Source: a virus
Length of the DNA stretch: 63,566 nucleotides
Virus record (IMG/VR): IMGVR_UViG_3300033064_001031
Span: 1 to 63,566 of that record
Direction: 5' to 3' (one strand)
The notes below the pieces were generated by a model. The model saw only the letters and a program-made list of their open reading frames with translations. It had not been told where the DNA came from and ran no database searches. Both the position numbers and the translations under genes were made by a program. Position 1 is the stretch's first letter. The number at the start of each line of letters is the position of its first letter. This document shows positions 24,172-32,998 of the stretch, in pieces.

Positions 24172-26439
24172 CTAGAGAATCAGCCCGCCGAACAGCACCT
24201 CGCCGATGTCCTCCGTGACCGCAGGCTCGCTGAGGTCGATGTCCGACATGGGGTTGCCGAGGTTGAACTCGCCGGGGTTGAACAGGGATGCCGTGATCTC
24301 GTGGTCCGGGGCGTCCGCCGCGTGGAGCATCTGCGCCTTGAACTGAGCAGCGTTCTTGGGGAGCTTGTGCAACAGCTCCTTGCCGTACTTCGTACAAACG
24401 CCGTTGCTGTTCGCCAGCGTGCAGCCGGAGCACCGTTCCATCGCCTTGACGAAGCGGATCTGATTGGCCCGATGCTTCGGAGCCGCCTTCTCGCAGCCGC
24501 CCGTGCCGGTCTTCGAGGCGTAGGCCGCCGCGTCCACGTACAGGTGGCCGGAGATGCCTTCGTGCTCCTCCCGGAGGAGAGCGATGAGTCCTTCGGCTGC
24601 CGTCCGCAGGGGGCCAGCGAACCGAATGTGCATCATCGCCGTCAGGTCGTCACCAGCCATGCCTTCGGACATCTGCTGGCGAGCCCACCGAGCCATCGTC
24701 TTGAACTCGGCGACCCGGATGCCGCTCGTGGCCGAAGCCTCGCGCATGGCCAGCTCGTCGGCGGCCAGCTTCTTGGTCTTGGGGCCGTTGACGTGTGCCT
24801 GCTTGAAGGCGTGACCGTCGTAGTCCTTGGCCGAGGCCGACCGCTTCATGGCCACCTTGCGGGTGCCGGAGGCGTTGGCGAACGCCGTGGCGACCTTGAG
24901 CACCTGCTCCGGGGTCTCCTGTGCGACAGCCTGACGCCCCTCGTTGTGGGTCAACTGCCCGGCCTGGACCATCTTGACGACGTGGTTCTGGGCCTTGCCC
25001 ATCGCGTTCGCGTTCAGCTCTGCCTGTGCCAGCTTCGCCCACGCGGCGTTCTGGCCCTCCTGCTGGTGCTCCGTCATCCGGGTACCCAGGCCGCTGTAGG
25101 TGGCCTCCTTGGGCATCTGGTTGGCCCGTGCGATGGCCTCGACCGCGTGCCGGATGGCTACCGGGTTGGCCTTCGACTGAGCGAGCTTGATGGCGTCCGC
25201 GTGCGAGATCAGCCCGGCCTGCGCTGCCTTCCGAACGGTCACCAGGACAGCCTTGCGAGCCTTGGCGGTGTCATCCCGACTGATGACCTCTCGGGCCTGC
25301 CTCGGGGCCTTCTTGGCTGCCGCCTTGGCAGCCGCGAGGGTGACCCCATCTGCCGGGCGGACATCGACCGGCTTCGTGCTGGCGACATGCTCGGCGACCT
25401 TCGGGCCAGTCAGGAACGCGAGCTGAAGGGTCTTCTTGGGGTCACCGCCGACCGAGGCCACCCGGTAGCCCGCCGCCTGAAGGTGGGGGGCGTAGTGCCG
25501 GAGAGCCTTGCGGTAGGGCACCTCGCTGACCATCTGCATGGAGAGCTTCGACGCCACAGCGGGATCATCGGTGACGACGTACCGGGCTGTCCGGGCGAAC
25601 TTCTTGATCTCCTTGACCCACTTGCCGTTGCGGATGCCGGGGAAGGCAGACGCACGCACGAAGACCTTGCCCGCGACCCCGTGCTCGTTGGCGATCATCA
25701 ACAGGGCCTTCGAGACGACCTTCTTGTCGAGGTTCGCCGTCAGGTAGTTGCTGATCTCCGTCATCGACTGGCCGTAGTGCGACATCCGCACGGCCTTCTT
25801 GATGTGCCAGGCCACGTCAGCCGCGTTCTTCTCGACGCCTGGCGTCGCCGGGAGCCCGCTCTCGATGGAGTCCTCGTACTTGGCGATCTCCTTGTCCCGG
25901 TTCGGCACCAGGGCCAGCCCGTCCGTGCGACGGTTGACACCCCAGGCCTCCTCCAGCTCAGGGGACGAGTTCAGGGGCGGCTTGTCCGGTCGCAGCTCCT
26001 TCGGGAGCCGCTCGGGGTCCTGCTCCTGCGTGGGGTCGAGCCACGCGAGGTCAGCGAGCGATGCCGCCAGCTTCACATCGGCAGAGAGATGCAGGGCACC
26101 CTCGTCGGGGGACAGCATCGCGGACAGGTCGAACGTGTCCTCGTCGGTGAACGAGAGCGTTTCGTAGCTGTCGTCGCCGTCACCATCGCCAGCCATGACG
26201 CCATCCGGCAGCTCCGACATCCCCGTGCTCTGGGCAGGGGTGATGGGGCCGGAGAGCCCGGACTGGTCGCCACGGTTCCGGGTGCCCTCGCCTAGGGTCT
26301 GGTCGTGGTGGAACCCGTCGAGCCCGTAGTTGGAGCCCTCGGTCCAGGTGAACTCGTCCGCAGGCATGTCGGAGCCCTCACCAGAGGGGTCCTGCACGGC
26401 CAGGATCATGTCGGCCCAGTCAGCCATCTTCTTGGTCAC
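24172..26439 (-). CDS. Large unknown virion-type protein with Cys cluster
   Basis: A 755-residue protein. The N-terminal 140 residues are acidic and low-complexity. Residues about 190-340 form an alpha/beta region (VFVRASAFPGIRNGKWVK, KALRHYAPHLQAAGYRVASV). The middle is Ala/Lys/Gln-rich helix. Near residues 640-690 is a Cys cluster (GGCEKAAPKHR, then MERCSGCTLANSNGVCTKYG) that probably binds zinc or Fe-S. The last 60 residues are acidic. It overlaps the upstream gene by 4 bases (ATGA). Such Cys-cluster proteins are common in the structural regions of large phages, but no function is established. Confidence 0.55.
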   Translation of the reverse strand: MTKKMADWADMILAVQDPSGEGSDMPADEFTWTEGSNYGLDGFHHDQTLGEGTRNRGDQSGLSGPITPAQSTGMSELPDGVMAGDGDGDDSYETLSFTDEDTFDLSAMLSPDEGALHLSADVKLAASLADLAWLDPTQEQDPERLPKELRPDKPPLNSSPELEEAWGVNRRTDGLALVPNRDKEIAKYEDSIESGLPATPGVEKNAADVAWHIKKAVRMSHYGQSMTEISNYLTANLDKKVVSKALLMIANEHGVAGKVFVRASAFPGIRNGKWVKEIKKFARTARYVVTDDPAVASKLSMQMVSEVPYRKALRHYAPHLQAAGYRVASVGGDPKKTLQLAFLTGPKVAEHVASTKPVDVRPADGVTLAAAKAAAKKAPRQAREVISRDDTAKARKAVLVTVRKAAQAGLISHADAIKLAQSKANPVAIRHAVEAIARANQMPKEATYSGLGTRMTEHQQEGQNAAWAKLAQAELNANAMGKAQNHVVKMVQAGQLTHNEGRQAVAQETPEQVLKVATAFANASGTRKVAMKRSASAKDYDGHAFKQAHVNGPKTKKLAADELAMREASATSGIRVAEFKTMARWARQQMSEGMAGDDLTAMMHIRFAGPLRTAAEGLIALLREEHEGISGHLYVDAAAYASKTGTGGCEKAAPKHRANQIRFVKAMERCSGCTLANSNGVCTKYGKELLHKLPKNAAQFKAQMLHAADAPDHEITASLFNPGEFNLGNPMSDIDLSEPAVTEDIGEVLFGGLIL

Positions 26440-27101
26440 GAGGGCCTCCTTGCAAGCCAGCGTAGAGCGAGCCGTTCCACAGCAGCCATGCGGACGTTCC
26501 CCCGATGCTGGGACGCCATCTTCGATTCCGGTGCAGCTTCTCCATCGCCGTCCGCTTCCTCACCCTCGGCCCACTCTTCGGGGTCTTCGCGGATCTCCTC
26601 CACGTCGTCCATGATCTGCTTCACCTCACCGCGCTCGCGGGGGTTGCCACCAGAGTCATCGACATCCGGGTGCCAGTGGACCGCCTGCATCTCGTCGTAC
26701 AGGGAGTCGGTCACGGCGGACAGAGCTTCGTCGCAGTTGGCGAGCTGCTTTCGGATGTCCTTGATGGGCATCACGTAGCCCTTGCCGCCGATGTTCCCGT
26801 CCGGGCTGATGCGCTGCGACCGGATCTTGGTGAACGTCGTCCGAGCCGTCTGGATGTGCCCGAGAGCCATCAGGGCAGAGCGAAGGGTGGCTGCGACGGG
26901 CTTGAGGTTCTTGGCGTCGAACTTGTAGTCGGGATCAATGTCCCGCTCGTTCGCGTTCGGTGGGTTCCAGCCCCACTCGTTGTGGTCGCCACCACGGTCC
27001 TTGATGAACCGGACCTCGCCTGCCGTCTTCAGCACAGACGACTGCGCGACACGGCCAACCAGCCGGTCGAGAGCTTCTTTCGTCTTGCGGTCGTCGGGCA
27101 C
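26436..27101 (-). CDS. Unknown virion-module protein with terminal amphipathic peptide
   Basis: A 221-residue protein. The N-terminal half is a globular domain with several Trp and Asn (GDHNEWGWNPPNANERD). A helical segment follows (VAATLRSALMALGHIQTA), then a conserved-looking stretch around MQAVHWHPDVDD and a long acidic linker. The C-terminus ends in the basic amphipathic peptide AAVERLALRWLARR. Similar peptides recur in other proteins of this window and could be packaging signals. It follows one late-promoter-like element 36 bases upstream. Function unknown. Confidence 0.55.
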   Translation of the reverse strand: MPDDRKTKEALDRLVGRVAQSSVLKTAGEVRFIKDRGGDHNEWGWNPPNANERDIDPDYKFDAKNLKPVAATLRSALMALGHIQTARTTFTKIRSQRISPDGNIGGKGYVMPIKDIRKQLANCDEALSAVTDSLYDEMQAVHWHPDVDDSGGNPRERGEVKQIMDDVEEIREDPEEWAEGEEADGDGEAAPESKMASQHRGNVRMAAVERLALRWLARRPS

Positions 27102-27136
27102 GAGAGGCAGTCCTCCAGCTTCTACAGGGGGCCAGG

Positions 27137-27151
27137 TATAGGCTGGCTAGC
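27137..27151 (-). promoter_or_regulatory. Late-promoter-like element, copy D
   Basis: Minus strand GCTAGCCAGCCTATA, overlapping the TAG stop of the 27147-27998 gene and lying 36 bases before the 27101 start. It fits the seven-copy consensus. Confidence 0.5.
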
Positions 27152-27998
27152 GCGTGGCCATGTTCGGGTTCACGTTGAAGTCCTTCTGCATCAGAGCCCA
27201 GTCCACGGAAAAGCCCCGTCCCGTCCAGGTGACGTAGCGGTGCTGGACCAGGTAGAGCACCCGAGCCGCGATGGCTGCGGGCAGCAAGGTGAAAGTGCTG
27301 AAGCCGAATACGTTGAGCAGGGCTCCGAACGCCGACCCCGGCAGCGATGCCAGGAAGGCCGGGAAGGACAGAGCCCCCGTGATGGCATCGGCCAGGCCCT
27401 TGATGTCCCACTCGAACTCGACGACGTTCATCCACACCCAGATGTAGATGCCGACCATCACGGCCCCGCCGATGTGGGGAGCCTTCTTGCGAAGCATCTC
27501 CCCGAAGTCACCGACCTTGCTGATCGCTGAGTCGAGAGCCCGCTTGAGGGCCGGGGACTTCGACACGAGGCCACTGATCAGGTCGTTGAACGACGCGAGC
27601 TTGCCCTTCTCCAGCGTGTAGATGCGTAGCGGCCAGGAGTCGAACATCCTGGCCAGCACCTTGCGGAGGGCCTTTTTCGCGGTGGCTGCCAGCTTCTTGA
27701 TGGCCCCGGGCAGGTCCGCGAGGCTCTGGACTCCGATGACCCGCTTGAACCCCTCCCACAGCCGAGGGGCCTTCTTGAACACGGCCACGAGCTGCTTGAG
27801 CATCCGCACCAGGCCGCCGAACGCGACCCGGCCTTGATGCTGCGGCAGGTAGAAGTGCTCGGCAAAGGCCGCCACCACGTCAGGGGTCAGCCCGGCGGAC
27901 GCCATGCGAGTGCCTGACCCGGCACAGGCTTCGTGGGCGGCCATGCGGACCAGATAGCGGTCAGCCAGCCGGTCGATGGCGAGGCGGGCTTGCTGCAT
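27147..27998 (-). CDS. Membrane-associated virion-module protein
   Basis: A 283-residue protein starting at the ATG at 27998, 2 bases after the upstream stop; a longer upstream frame is Arg/Pro-rich and rejected. The N-terminus carries an amphipathic basic helix (RLAIDRLADRYLVRMA). Residues 55-165 are Lys-rich helices. Two to three hydrophobic segments follow: GGAVMVGIYIWVWMNVV near 185-201, and a pair near 220-260 (FPAFLASLPGSAFGALLNVF, FTLLPAAIAARVLYLV). This suggests insertion into a membrane, for example during DNA ejection, or a holin-like function. Its place among virion genes favours the former; this is inference. Confidence 0.5.
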   Translation of the reverse strand: MQQARLAIDRLADRYLVRMAAHEACAGSGTRMASAGLTPDVVAAFAEHFYLPQHQGRVAFGGLVRMLKQLVAVFKKAPRLWEGFKRVIGVQSLADLPGAIKKLAATAKKALRKVLARMFDSWPLRIYTLEKGKLASFNDLISGLVSKSPALKRALDSAISKVGDFGEMLRKKAPHIGGAVMVGIYIWVWMNVVEFEWDIKGLADAITGALSFPAFLASLPGSAFGALLNVFGFSTFTLLPAAIAARVLYLVQHRYVTWTGRGFSVDWALMQKDFNVNPNMATR

Positions 27999-28000
27999 GG

Positions 28001-28651
28001 CTAGACCTTGAGAGGGTTGCCGTCCTCTGTGAACAACCGCTCGATGACGAACTCCCCCCCCTGCTCGGAGAAGGACCAGAGATCCTTCGTCGCCTTGTGG
28101 ATGAGGTCGGTGGAGCCGGTCTTCGCCTGCTCGAAGAAGCTGGAGAGGTCGCCCATGGACGAGAAGGCCTGTCGCAGATTGCTTGCTTGCCTCTTGGTTC
28201 CCGAGACTGCCCGGAGGTGCTCTGCGGCGATGGCCCGGAACGAGCCGTCGTCCCACATGACGTGGACCTTGTCGTTGTACGCAGTCACGTCGCCGTCAGC
28301 AGAGCGCACGGTAACCACCGTCCCCTCGACGCCGATGTCCGGGATGTCGCCATAGGAGAGGACCGAACCGAGGTTGTGGGCGAACGTCACCCGCTCGCCT
28401 GCCTTGACCGGGAGCCGGAGGGCGTCTGCCTTCTTGGCCTTGTCGGTGAGGGCCTTGAGCGAGCTTGCTTCTACGCCGCCGATGGAACGGCCCTGGAGCA
28501 CGTGATCGATGGCCCCGGTGTCGCCCCAGTGGATGTCATCGCCGATCTCATCACGACCTGGCAGGAAGCTCGCGGTCTTCGTGTGCGCCTGCTTCCGCAC
28601 CTCTGCCGGGAGCAGCTCGCTGTCGTCCTTGAGGAAGTCGTTCAGATCCAT
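28001..28651 (-). CDS. Unknown virion-module protein with SH3/KOW-like unit
   Basis: A 216-residue protein. After an N-terminal helical part with TKTASFLPGRDEIGD, a strand-rich unit at about 85-145 (AGERVTFAHNLGSVL, GVEGTVVTVRSADGD, DKVHVMWDDGSFRAI) has the pattern of an SH3/KOW-type barrel. The C-terminal third is helical (LRQAFSSMGDLSSFFEQA) and ends in a small strand pair. It is 2 bases from the membrane protein gene and 8 from the beta-helix gene. Not assigned to a family. Confidence 0.5.
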   Translation of the reverse strand: MDLNDFLKDDSELLPAEVRKQAHTKTASFLPGRDEIGDDIHWGDTGAIDHVLQGRSIGGVEASSLKALTDKAKKADALRLPVKAGERVTFAHNLGSVLSYGDIPDIGVEGTVVTVRSADGDVTAYNDKVHVMWDDGSFRAIAAEHLRAVSGTKRQASNLRQAFSSMGDLSSFFEQAKTGSTDLIHKATKDLWSFSEQGGEFVIERLFTEDGNPLKV

Positions 28652-28659
28652 GGGTCACC

Positions 28660-29925
28660 TCATGCGTCGTAGCGAGTCGCCAACCATCGAGCGGTCATCG
28701 TCTGCGCGGTCTGGAAGTTGATGGTGAACCCCGTCACCGCCTTGAGCGTCACCCACGGCGTCTCGTCGTTCACGGGCCTGCTCGGCAGCTCCAGGCTGAC
28801 CTCGAAGTTGGCGTCGGTCATCGGGATGTCGAACGCGACCGCGACCGTGGCGACCGCACCCATCACCGCCGTACCCCGCTTCTTGGGGAGGTCCAGCTCA
28901 GCCGTCAGGTTCCCAGCCACGAGGGCCTGAACCAAGGTGTTCGGAGCCGTCACCGACACCGTTTCCAACAAGTTCAACGATGTGGCGATGCAACCCCGCA
29001 GAACCATTGACCTGTCGCCCGACAAGTTCGCCTGACCATCCAGGGTGCAGCCCTCGAAGAGCATGATCCCGTCGCCTGCGAGGTCCACCGTGATGGGAGT
29101 CGCCAGTGCAGTGAGGCCAGCGATGTTCCCGCAGTCGATCATCGAGTAGGAGAGCCCGCCGAGGGATGGCTGGTCTTCGGTGGTGTCGTACCGGAGGTCG
29201 ATGGCCCCGATGCCGGACACGGCCACAGCGGAGAAGGTCGCCACCTCTTGAAGGAGCAGGAGACCTAGGTTCGCTGCTTCGCTCCAGTAGCCGCCGTACA
29301 CCCGGATGACGTTGACTGCCGTGGCCCAGATGCTCCGGTTCCCGCCCGCCCCGTTCGCCCGGATGTCACAGTCCTTGATGAAGATGCCGCCGGAGCCCAC
29401 CGTCGAGGCGGCAGCTCCGATGACACGGACGCACGCCTTGTTCGTGTGGACGTTCGAGATGATGAAGCCGCTGATGATCGTGGACAGCGGGATGGTGCCG
29501 AGCTGCGCTGAGATGATGACCGTGTGGTCGTTGCCACCAGCGTCAGGAGTCGCTTCGAGAGCTGACCGGATCTCCGGCTGCCCGATGCCGATGAGCCGGA
29601 CGCCATCGCGGACGATGTTCACCGTCTCGTCGTACCGGCCCGGCATGACCAGGACGATGTAGGGATTCGTGGAGCTGGCCGCAGAGGGGACGACATCCAG
29701 AGCTGCCTGGATGGTCGTGTACTGCGCTCCGGCACCGGACTTGCCGACGATCAGGACGTTGGGGACGTTCCGCAGACCCGCGAGCTGCACCAGGGTCAGG
29801 GGGCTGGTGACCACGGTGTCCTGGAACGCCATGCCACCCGTGCCCGCATCGCGGTTGATGCGACGGGTGCCGACCGAGCCGGGCTCGATGTCGATCTGGT
29901 CAATCAGAAAGGGATCTTGGGGCAT
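28660..29925 (-). CDS. Beta-helix fibre/spike protein with lectin-like tail
   Basis: A 421-residue protein. Residues about 60-310 have the pectin-lyase-type right-handed beta-helix pattern: QYTTIQAALDVVPSAA then PYIVLVMPGRYDETVNI, DGVRLIGIG, followed by repeated short strands with Asn, Gly and Ser turns. The C-terminal 75 residues (FEVSLELPSRPVNDETPWVT, AVTGFTINFQTAQTM) match the H-type-lectin-like unit seen at phage fibre ends. It probably forms a trimeric surface spike or fibre that contacts the host or decorates the head. It is followed at 9 bases spacing by a gene made of the same lectin-like unit. Confidence 0.6.
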   Translation of the reverse strand: MPQDPFLIDQIDIEPGSVGTRRINRDAGTGGMAFQDTVVTSPLTLVQLAGLRNVPNVLIVGKSGAGAQYTTIQAALDVVPSAASSTNPYIVLVMPGRYDETVNIVRDGVRLIGIGQPEIRSALEATPDAGGNDHTVIISAQLGTIPLSTIISGFIISNVHTNKACVRVIGAAASTVGSGGIFIKDCDIRANGAGGNRSIWATAVNVIRVYGGYWSEAANLGLLLLQEVATFSAVAVSGIGAIDLRYDTTEDQPSLGGLSYSMIDCGNIAGLTALATPITVDLAGDGIMLFEGCTLDGQANLSGDRSMVLRGCIATSLNLLETVSVTAPNTLVQALVAGNLTAELDLPKKRGTAVMGAVATVAVAFDIPMTDANFEVSLELPSRPVNDETPWVTLKAVTGFTINFQTAQTMTARWLATRYDA

Positions 29926-29933
29926 CTGCTACC

Positions 29934-30623
29934 TCACACGAACACGTCGTAGCCGACATCGACCGACTGCCCCGCTGGGGGCACATGGCCGAGTTCGATG
30001 GTGAACCCCGTCTTCAACTTCGTGGCCGTGGGGACATGGGCGTCGAAGAATCCCCGTGGCTCCAGCAGCACCCGGTAGTTGACCGTCGCCAGCGGAGTGG
30101 TGAACACGATGGCCTTCGACCCTGCGTCCGTGTCGGCGATGGTCATCACGCCCGAGAGGTCGCTCGTCTGGGCGGTCTTGGCCAGCACCGAGTAGCCCAC
30201 GGTCACCGGAGCCGCGATGGTGCCGTAGACGGAGGCCGCCACCGCATTGAACCCGGTGATGGTCTTGCCGGTCGTCTGGAGGATGGTCCCGTCCGGGGTC
30301 GTGTAGATCACGCGGTAGTTCGTGTTGTTGAGCGTCCCGCCAGGGATGACCACAGCGACACTGGTGACGCCAGCGAAGACGATGTTGCCGCTGTCCACCT
30401 CAGATTCGAGCTGGAGCAGGGTGACCAGCTCCGTCGCCGCTGCCATGTCGTCGATGACCACCTGGGGCAGCGAGGTGCTCGTGTCCTGGATCAGGCCGAA
30501 GGGCGACCTGAGATTCCGAACGGACACGAGTCCCTGTGCATCCACCACCACGTCGAACAGGTATTCCTGCGACCCGGAGGCGGACGAGTAGGTGTGAACC
30601 GACTGCTGGCGGGTCAACGCCAT
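29934..30623 (-). CDS. Fibre-like protein with two lectin-like units
   Basis: A 229-residue beta-rich protein. After an N-terminal segment (YLFDVVVDAQGLVSVRNLRS), two tandem units of similar pattern occur. The first is near 108-165 (VAVVIPGGTLNNTNYRVIYT, GKTITGFNAVA). The second is near 170-229 (AIVFTTPLATVNYRVLLEP, TKLKTGFTIELG). These resemble the C-terminal unit of the neighbouring beta-helix protein. It is probably a second fibre or decoration protein of the virion surface. No chaperone motif is seen. Confidence 0.5.
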   Translation of the reverse strand: MALTRQQSVHTYSSASGSQEYLFDVVVDAQGLVSVRNLRSPFGLIQDTSTSLPQVVIDDMAAATELVTLLQLESEVDSGNIVFAGVTSVAVVIPGGTLNNTNYRVIYTTPDGTILQTTGKTITGFNAVAASVYGTIAAPVTVGYSVLAKTAQTSDLSGVMTIADTDAGSKAIVFTTPLATVNYRVLLEPRGFFDAHVPTATKLKTGFTIELGHVPPAGQSVDVGYDVFV

Positions 30624-30636
30624 CTACCGCTACCTC

Positions 30637-31938
30637 CTACGAGAGCTTGTTCCAGGCGGCCTCGCTCATGTCGTACTGCTCCTTGCGCTTGCCGTTCTGC
30701 TTCTTCTCGGTCGCCCGGAAGATGGTGTGCAGCGCGTCCTTGGAGAGCCCATCGGCCCACTTCTTGATGGCGTCCTGGCTGTCGATGCGCTCGCGCATCT
30801 GCGTCATGCCCTTCAGGACACCCCCGCCGATCTTGCTTCGGAGGTCGTCCAACGACTTCGGCATCCACGGCCACGTGACCACCTTGGCCAGACCCGCCGA
30901 GGCGACGGAGTTGCTCGGGGCCTTCCACGCGGCGGTACGCATGGCACGAAGCTCGGCGAGGCGACCAGCCTGACCCTCGGCGGACTTCATGTCCCACCGC
31001 TGCTTGCGGTACTTCTTGTTGTACTCGGCCCGGTTCTTCGAGCTGCCAGTGTCGGGCTTCGGGCCGCCGGGACCGCCGTTGGTGGTCGTGTAGCAGCGGT
31101 CGGCCTCATCGCCCGTCTCGTAGAAGCACTTGCCCTTCTGCTGCGGGTCCCACTTGCCCTTGTCCATGCCCTCCGACTTGTACGGAGGGCCGTAGGTCTC
31201 GTTCTTGTGCGGGCCGGGATCGTACTTCCGCCCGGCGAACATCTCGTCCAGCTCCCCCGCCATGCGGTCGTCGCCACAGCCGCAGCTCGCGTGCCGCTGG
31301 AGGAGGGGAACGAGGTACTGCCTCGACTCGGGAACCTCGGAGGCGATGCGCTGAAGGGCCTGCTTGACGGTGCTCATGTTCTTCTCCTTGCCGTCTCCGG
31401 CCTGGCGGTACTGCCTGCGAAGGCCGGGTAGCTGCTTGCTGTTGATTTCCGAGACGCCCTGGATCATGTCGATCAGGAGGGGGCCGAACTGCGGAGCCCG
31501 AATCACCGCTCGGATGGCGTGGTAGATGGCGGCTTCCCAGTCCGAGACTGCATCCTGGAGCTTGTGAATCTCCTTGGGGATGGGACCCAGATCGCCGGTC
31601 GCGGCACGAATGGAAAACGGCCACTGTCGAACCCGGATGGTGTACGTCTTCTCAGGCTCGCTACCGAGGTGGTAGCCGCCTTCCCCATCGACCCACACCG
31701 TCTTGTCAGACGAGCCCCAGACCTTCCCGCTTTGGAGCGGCGAGTAGCCCTGCGGCTTGAGGGCCTTGGTGATGGCCGCGAATACATCGCGGGAGTCCAT
31801 CATGTCGGTGTCCACCTTGACGATGACATCCCGCCCACGAATGGGTCGGCCACTGTCGCGCCCGAGGGTGACCTTCAGGAATACGCCTGCTCCCCGAAGG
31901 GCACGAACGATCTGCGGTGCTGCTTCGTTGTAGTCCAT
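30637..31938 (-). CDS. Unknown two-part protein with internal ribosome site
   Basis: A continuous 433-residue frame. The first part (1-185) is an alpha/beta domain (VFLKVTLGRDSGRPI, VIVKVDTDMMDSRDVFAAIT). At residue 188 an in-frame ATG (31377) is preceded by GCAAGGAGAAGAAC, a strong ribosome-binding site, so a second product of 246 residues may be made. That second part starts STVKQALQRIASEVPESRQY, has CGCG near its residue 28, a Pro/Gly/Lys-rich region with Tyr repeats, and a helical basic end. The arrangement suggests fusion of two once-separate genes. No family recognised. Confidence 0.5.
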   Translation of the reverse strand: MDYNEAAPQIVRALRGAGVFLKVTLGRDSGRPIRGRDVIVKVDTDMMDSRDVFAAITKALKPQGYSPLQSGKVWGSSDKTVWVDGEGGYHLGSEPEKTYTIRVRQWPFSIRAATGDLGPIPKEIHKLQDAVSDWEAAIYHAIRAVIRAPQFGPLLIDMIQGVSEINSKQLPGLRRQYRQAGDGKEKNMSTVKQALQRIASEVPESRQYLVPLLQRHASCGCGDDRMAGELDEMFAGRKYDPGPHKNETYGPPYKSEGMDKGKWDPQQKGKCFYETGDEADRCYTTTNGGPGGPKPDTGSSKNRAEYNKKYRKQRWDMKSAEGQAGRLAELRAMRTAAWKAPSNSVASAGLAKVVTWPWMPKSLDDLRSKIGGGVLKGMTQMRERIDSQDAIKKWADGLSKDALHTIFRATEKKQNGKRKEQYDMSEAAWNKLS

Positions 31939-31944
31939 GATGCC

Positions 31945-32256
31945 CTACCAGATCCCCGTGGTCTCGAAACCACGCTTCTCGAACCAGTTGCCGAGTGCCA
32001 TCAAGCCCTCGCGGTCCTTCGACCACAGCTCGATGCCGTCAAACGAAGTCTTGATGCCCAGGTCTGCCACACGGGGGACACCCGTCATGGCCACCCGACC
32101 ATCGCGGAAGGACTGGAGGAGGCCCGTCAGGTTGCGGATCTCACGAGTGCCGTAGAGGACTCGGATGCGGTGCTCGGGAAACGAGACGGCACGGAGCCAC
32201 CTTGCGGCGACCCGTTTCGTCATCAGCACCCGTTTGTCCGACCCGTTCTTCGCCAT
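31945..32256 (-). CDS. Small unknown protein with basic N-terminal peptide
   Basis: 103 residues from the ATG at 32256 (two codons earlier is also possible). The N-terminus has TKRVAARWLRAV, an amphipathic basic peptide similar to others in the virion module. The rest is an alpha/beta domain (HRIRVLYGTREI, FDGIELWSKDREGLMALGNW). It lies 6 bases before the next gene and about 36 bases after a late-promoter-like element. Function unknown. Confidence 0.5.
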   Translation of the reverse strand: MAKNGSDKRVLMTKRVAARWLRAVSFPEHRIRVLYGTREIRNLTGLLQSFRDGRVAMTGVPRVADLGIKTSFDGIELWSKDREGLMALGNWFEKRGFETTGIW

Positions 32257-32291
32257 GGGCATGAGCCCCCTATGCTCTACCTGCCCGGCGG

Positions 32292-32306
32292 CATAGGCGA
32301 ACTAAC
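32292..32306 (-). promoter_or_regulatory. Late-promoter-like element, copy C
   Basis: Minus strand GTTAGTTCGCCTATG, the best match to the consensus. It lies in the 55-base gap between the HTH gene stop and the 32256 start, at the border between the replication and virion modules. Confidence 0.6.
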
Positions 32307-32317
32307 GCCACCCGCCG

Positions 32318-32920
32318 CTAGTCGATCACGTGGGTCCAGCGACCATCCCAGGAGGGGCGTTTGACCTCACGGAGGATGTTCAGGTTGTCGGAGATGGTGT
32401 CGAACATCTCGGCCAGGGCCGTGAGAGCCTCGTGGTCTCTCATGCGCTTGACCGCCCTGATGAACCGATGCCTGACGAGCCCCTGCGTGACCCCAAGGCG
32501 CTTGGCCACCTCGCTCTGGCAGGTCGTCTCCCACATGAGGACCATGATCTGCGCGTCGAGCGGGTCGGGGAGGAAGCCGGTCATGGCGTCCTCCAGCTCT
32601 GGGCGGGTGATGGCGGGGAGTTCGAGGAGGAACTGGATGCGGGAGATGGCCCGCTTGAGCCGGTAGCAGACCGTGGGCTGGCTGACGCCAAAGATGCCCG
32701 CGATGTCGGTCTGATTGAGGTGCCGGAAGAAGTAGAGGTCTACGAAGTCGGCCTCACGGGCGGGGAGCTGGTCCAACAACCCTCTGACCCGCTCTCGCTT
32801 CGCCATCGACTCGTCAGATGGCTCCGTGAACACGGCTTCCATGTGCGCGATGGAGTCCTCATTGGAGAACCGTGTCTCGATGTCGATGGGATTGACCATC
32901 TGATGCCCTGACCAGCTCAT
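32318..32920 (-). CDS. Double-HTH sigma-region-4-like regulator
   Basis: A 200-residue protein with two helix-turn-helix units of the sigma-70 region 4 type. The first is near 53-100 (LPAREADFVDLYFFRHLNQT, then DIAGIFGVSQPTVCYRLKRA). The second is near 118-165 (DAQIMVLMWETTCQSEVAKR, LGVTQGLVRHRFIRAVKRM). No region 2 is visible, so it is unlikely to act alone as a complete sigma factor. It may bind promoter DNA with RNA polymerase or act as an antirepressor. It sits at the start of the virion module, just before the best late-promoter-like element. A second ATG (32899) is possible. Confidence 0.65.
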   Translation of the reverse strand: MSWSGHQMVNPIDIETRFSNEDSIAHMEAVFTEPSDESMAKRERVRGLLDQLPAREADFVDLYFFRHLNQTDIAGIFGVSQPTVCYRLKRAISRIQFLLELPAITRPELEDAMTGFLPDPLDAQIMVLMWETTCQSEVAKRLGVTQGLVRHRFIRAVKRMRDHEALTALAEMFDTISDNLNILREVKRPSWDGRWTHVID

Positions 32921-32998
32921 GCTGCTCCACGCTGCGAGGATCTTCAGGGCCAGAAGTACCAGGGGGTCTATTTACACTAATCCCCCACCGTTTGCCCA

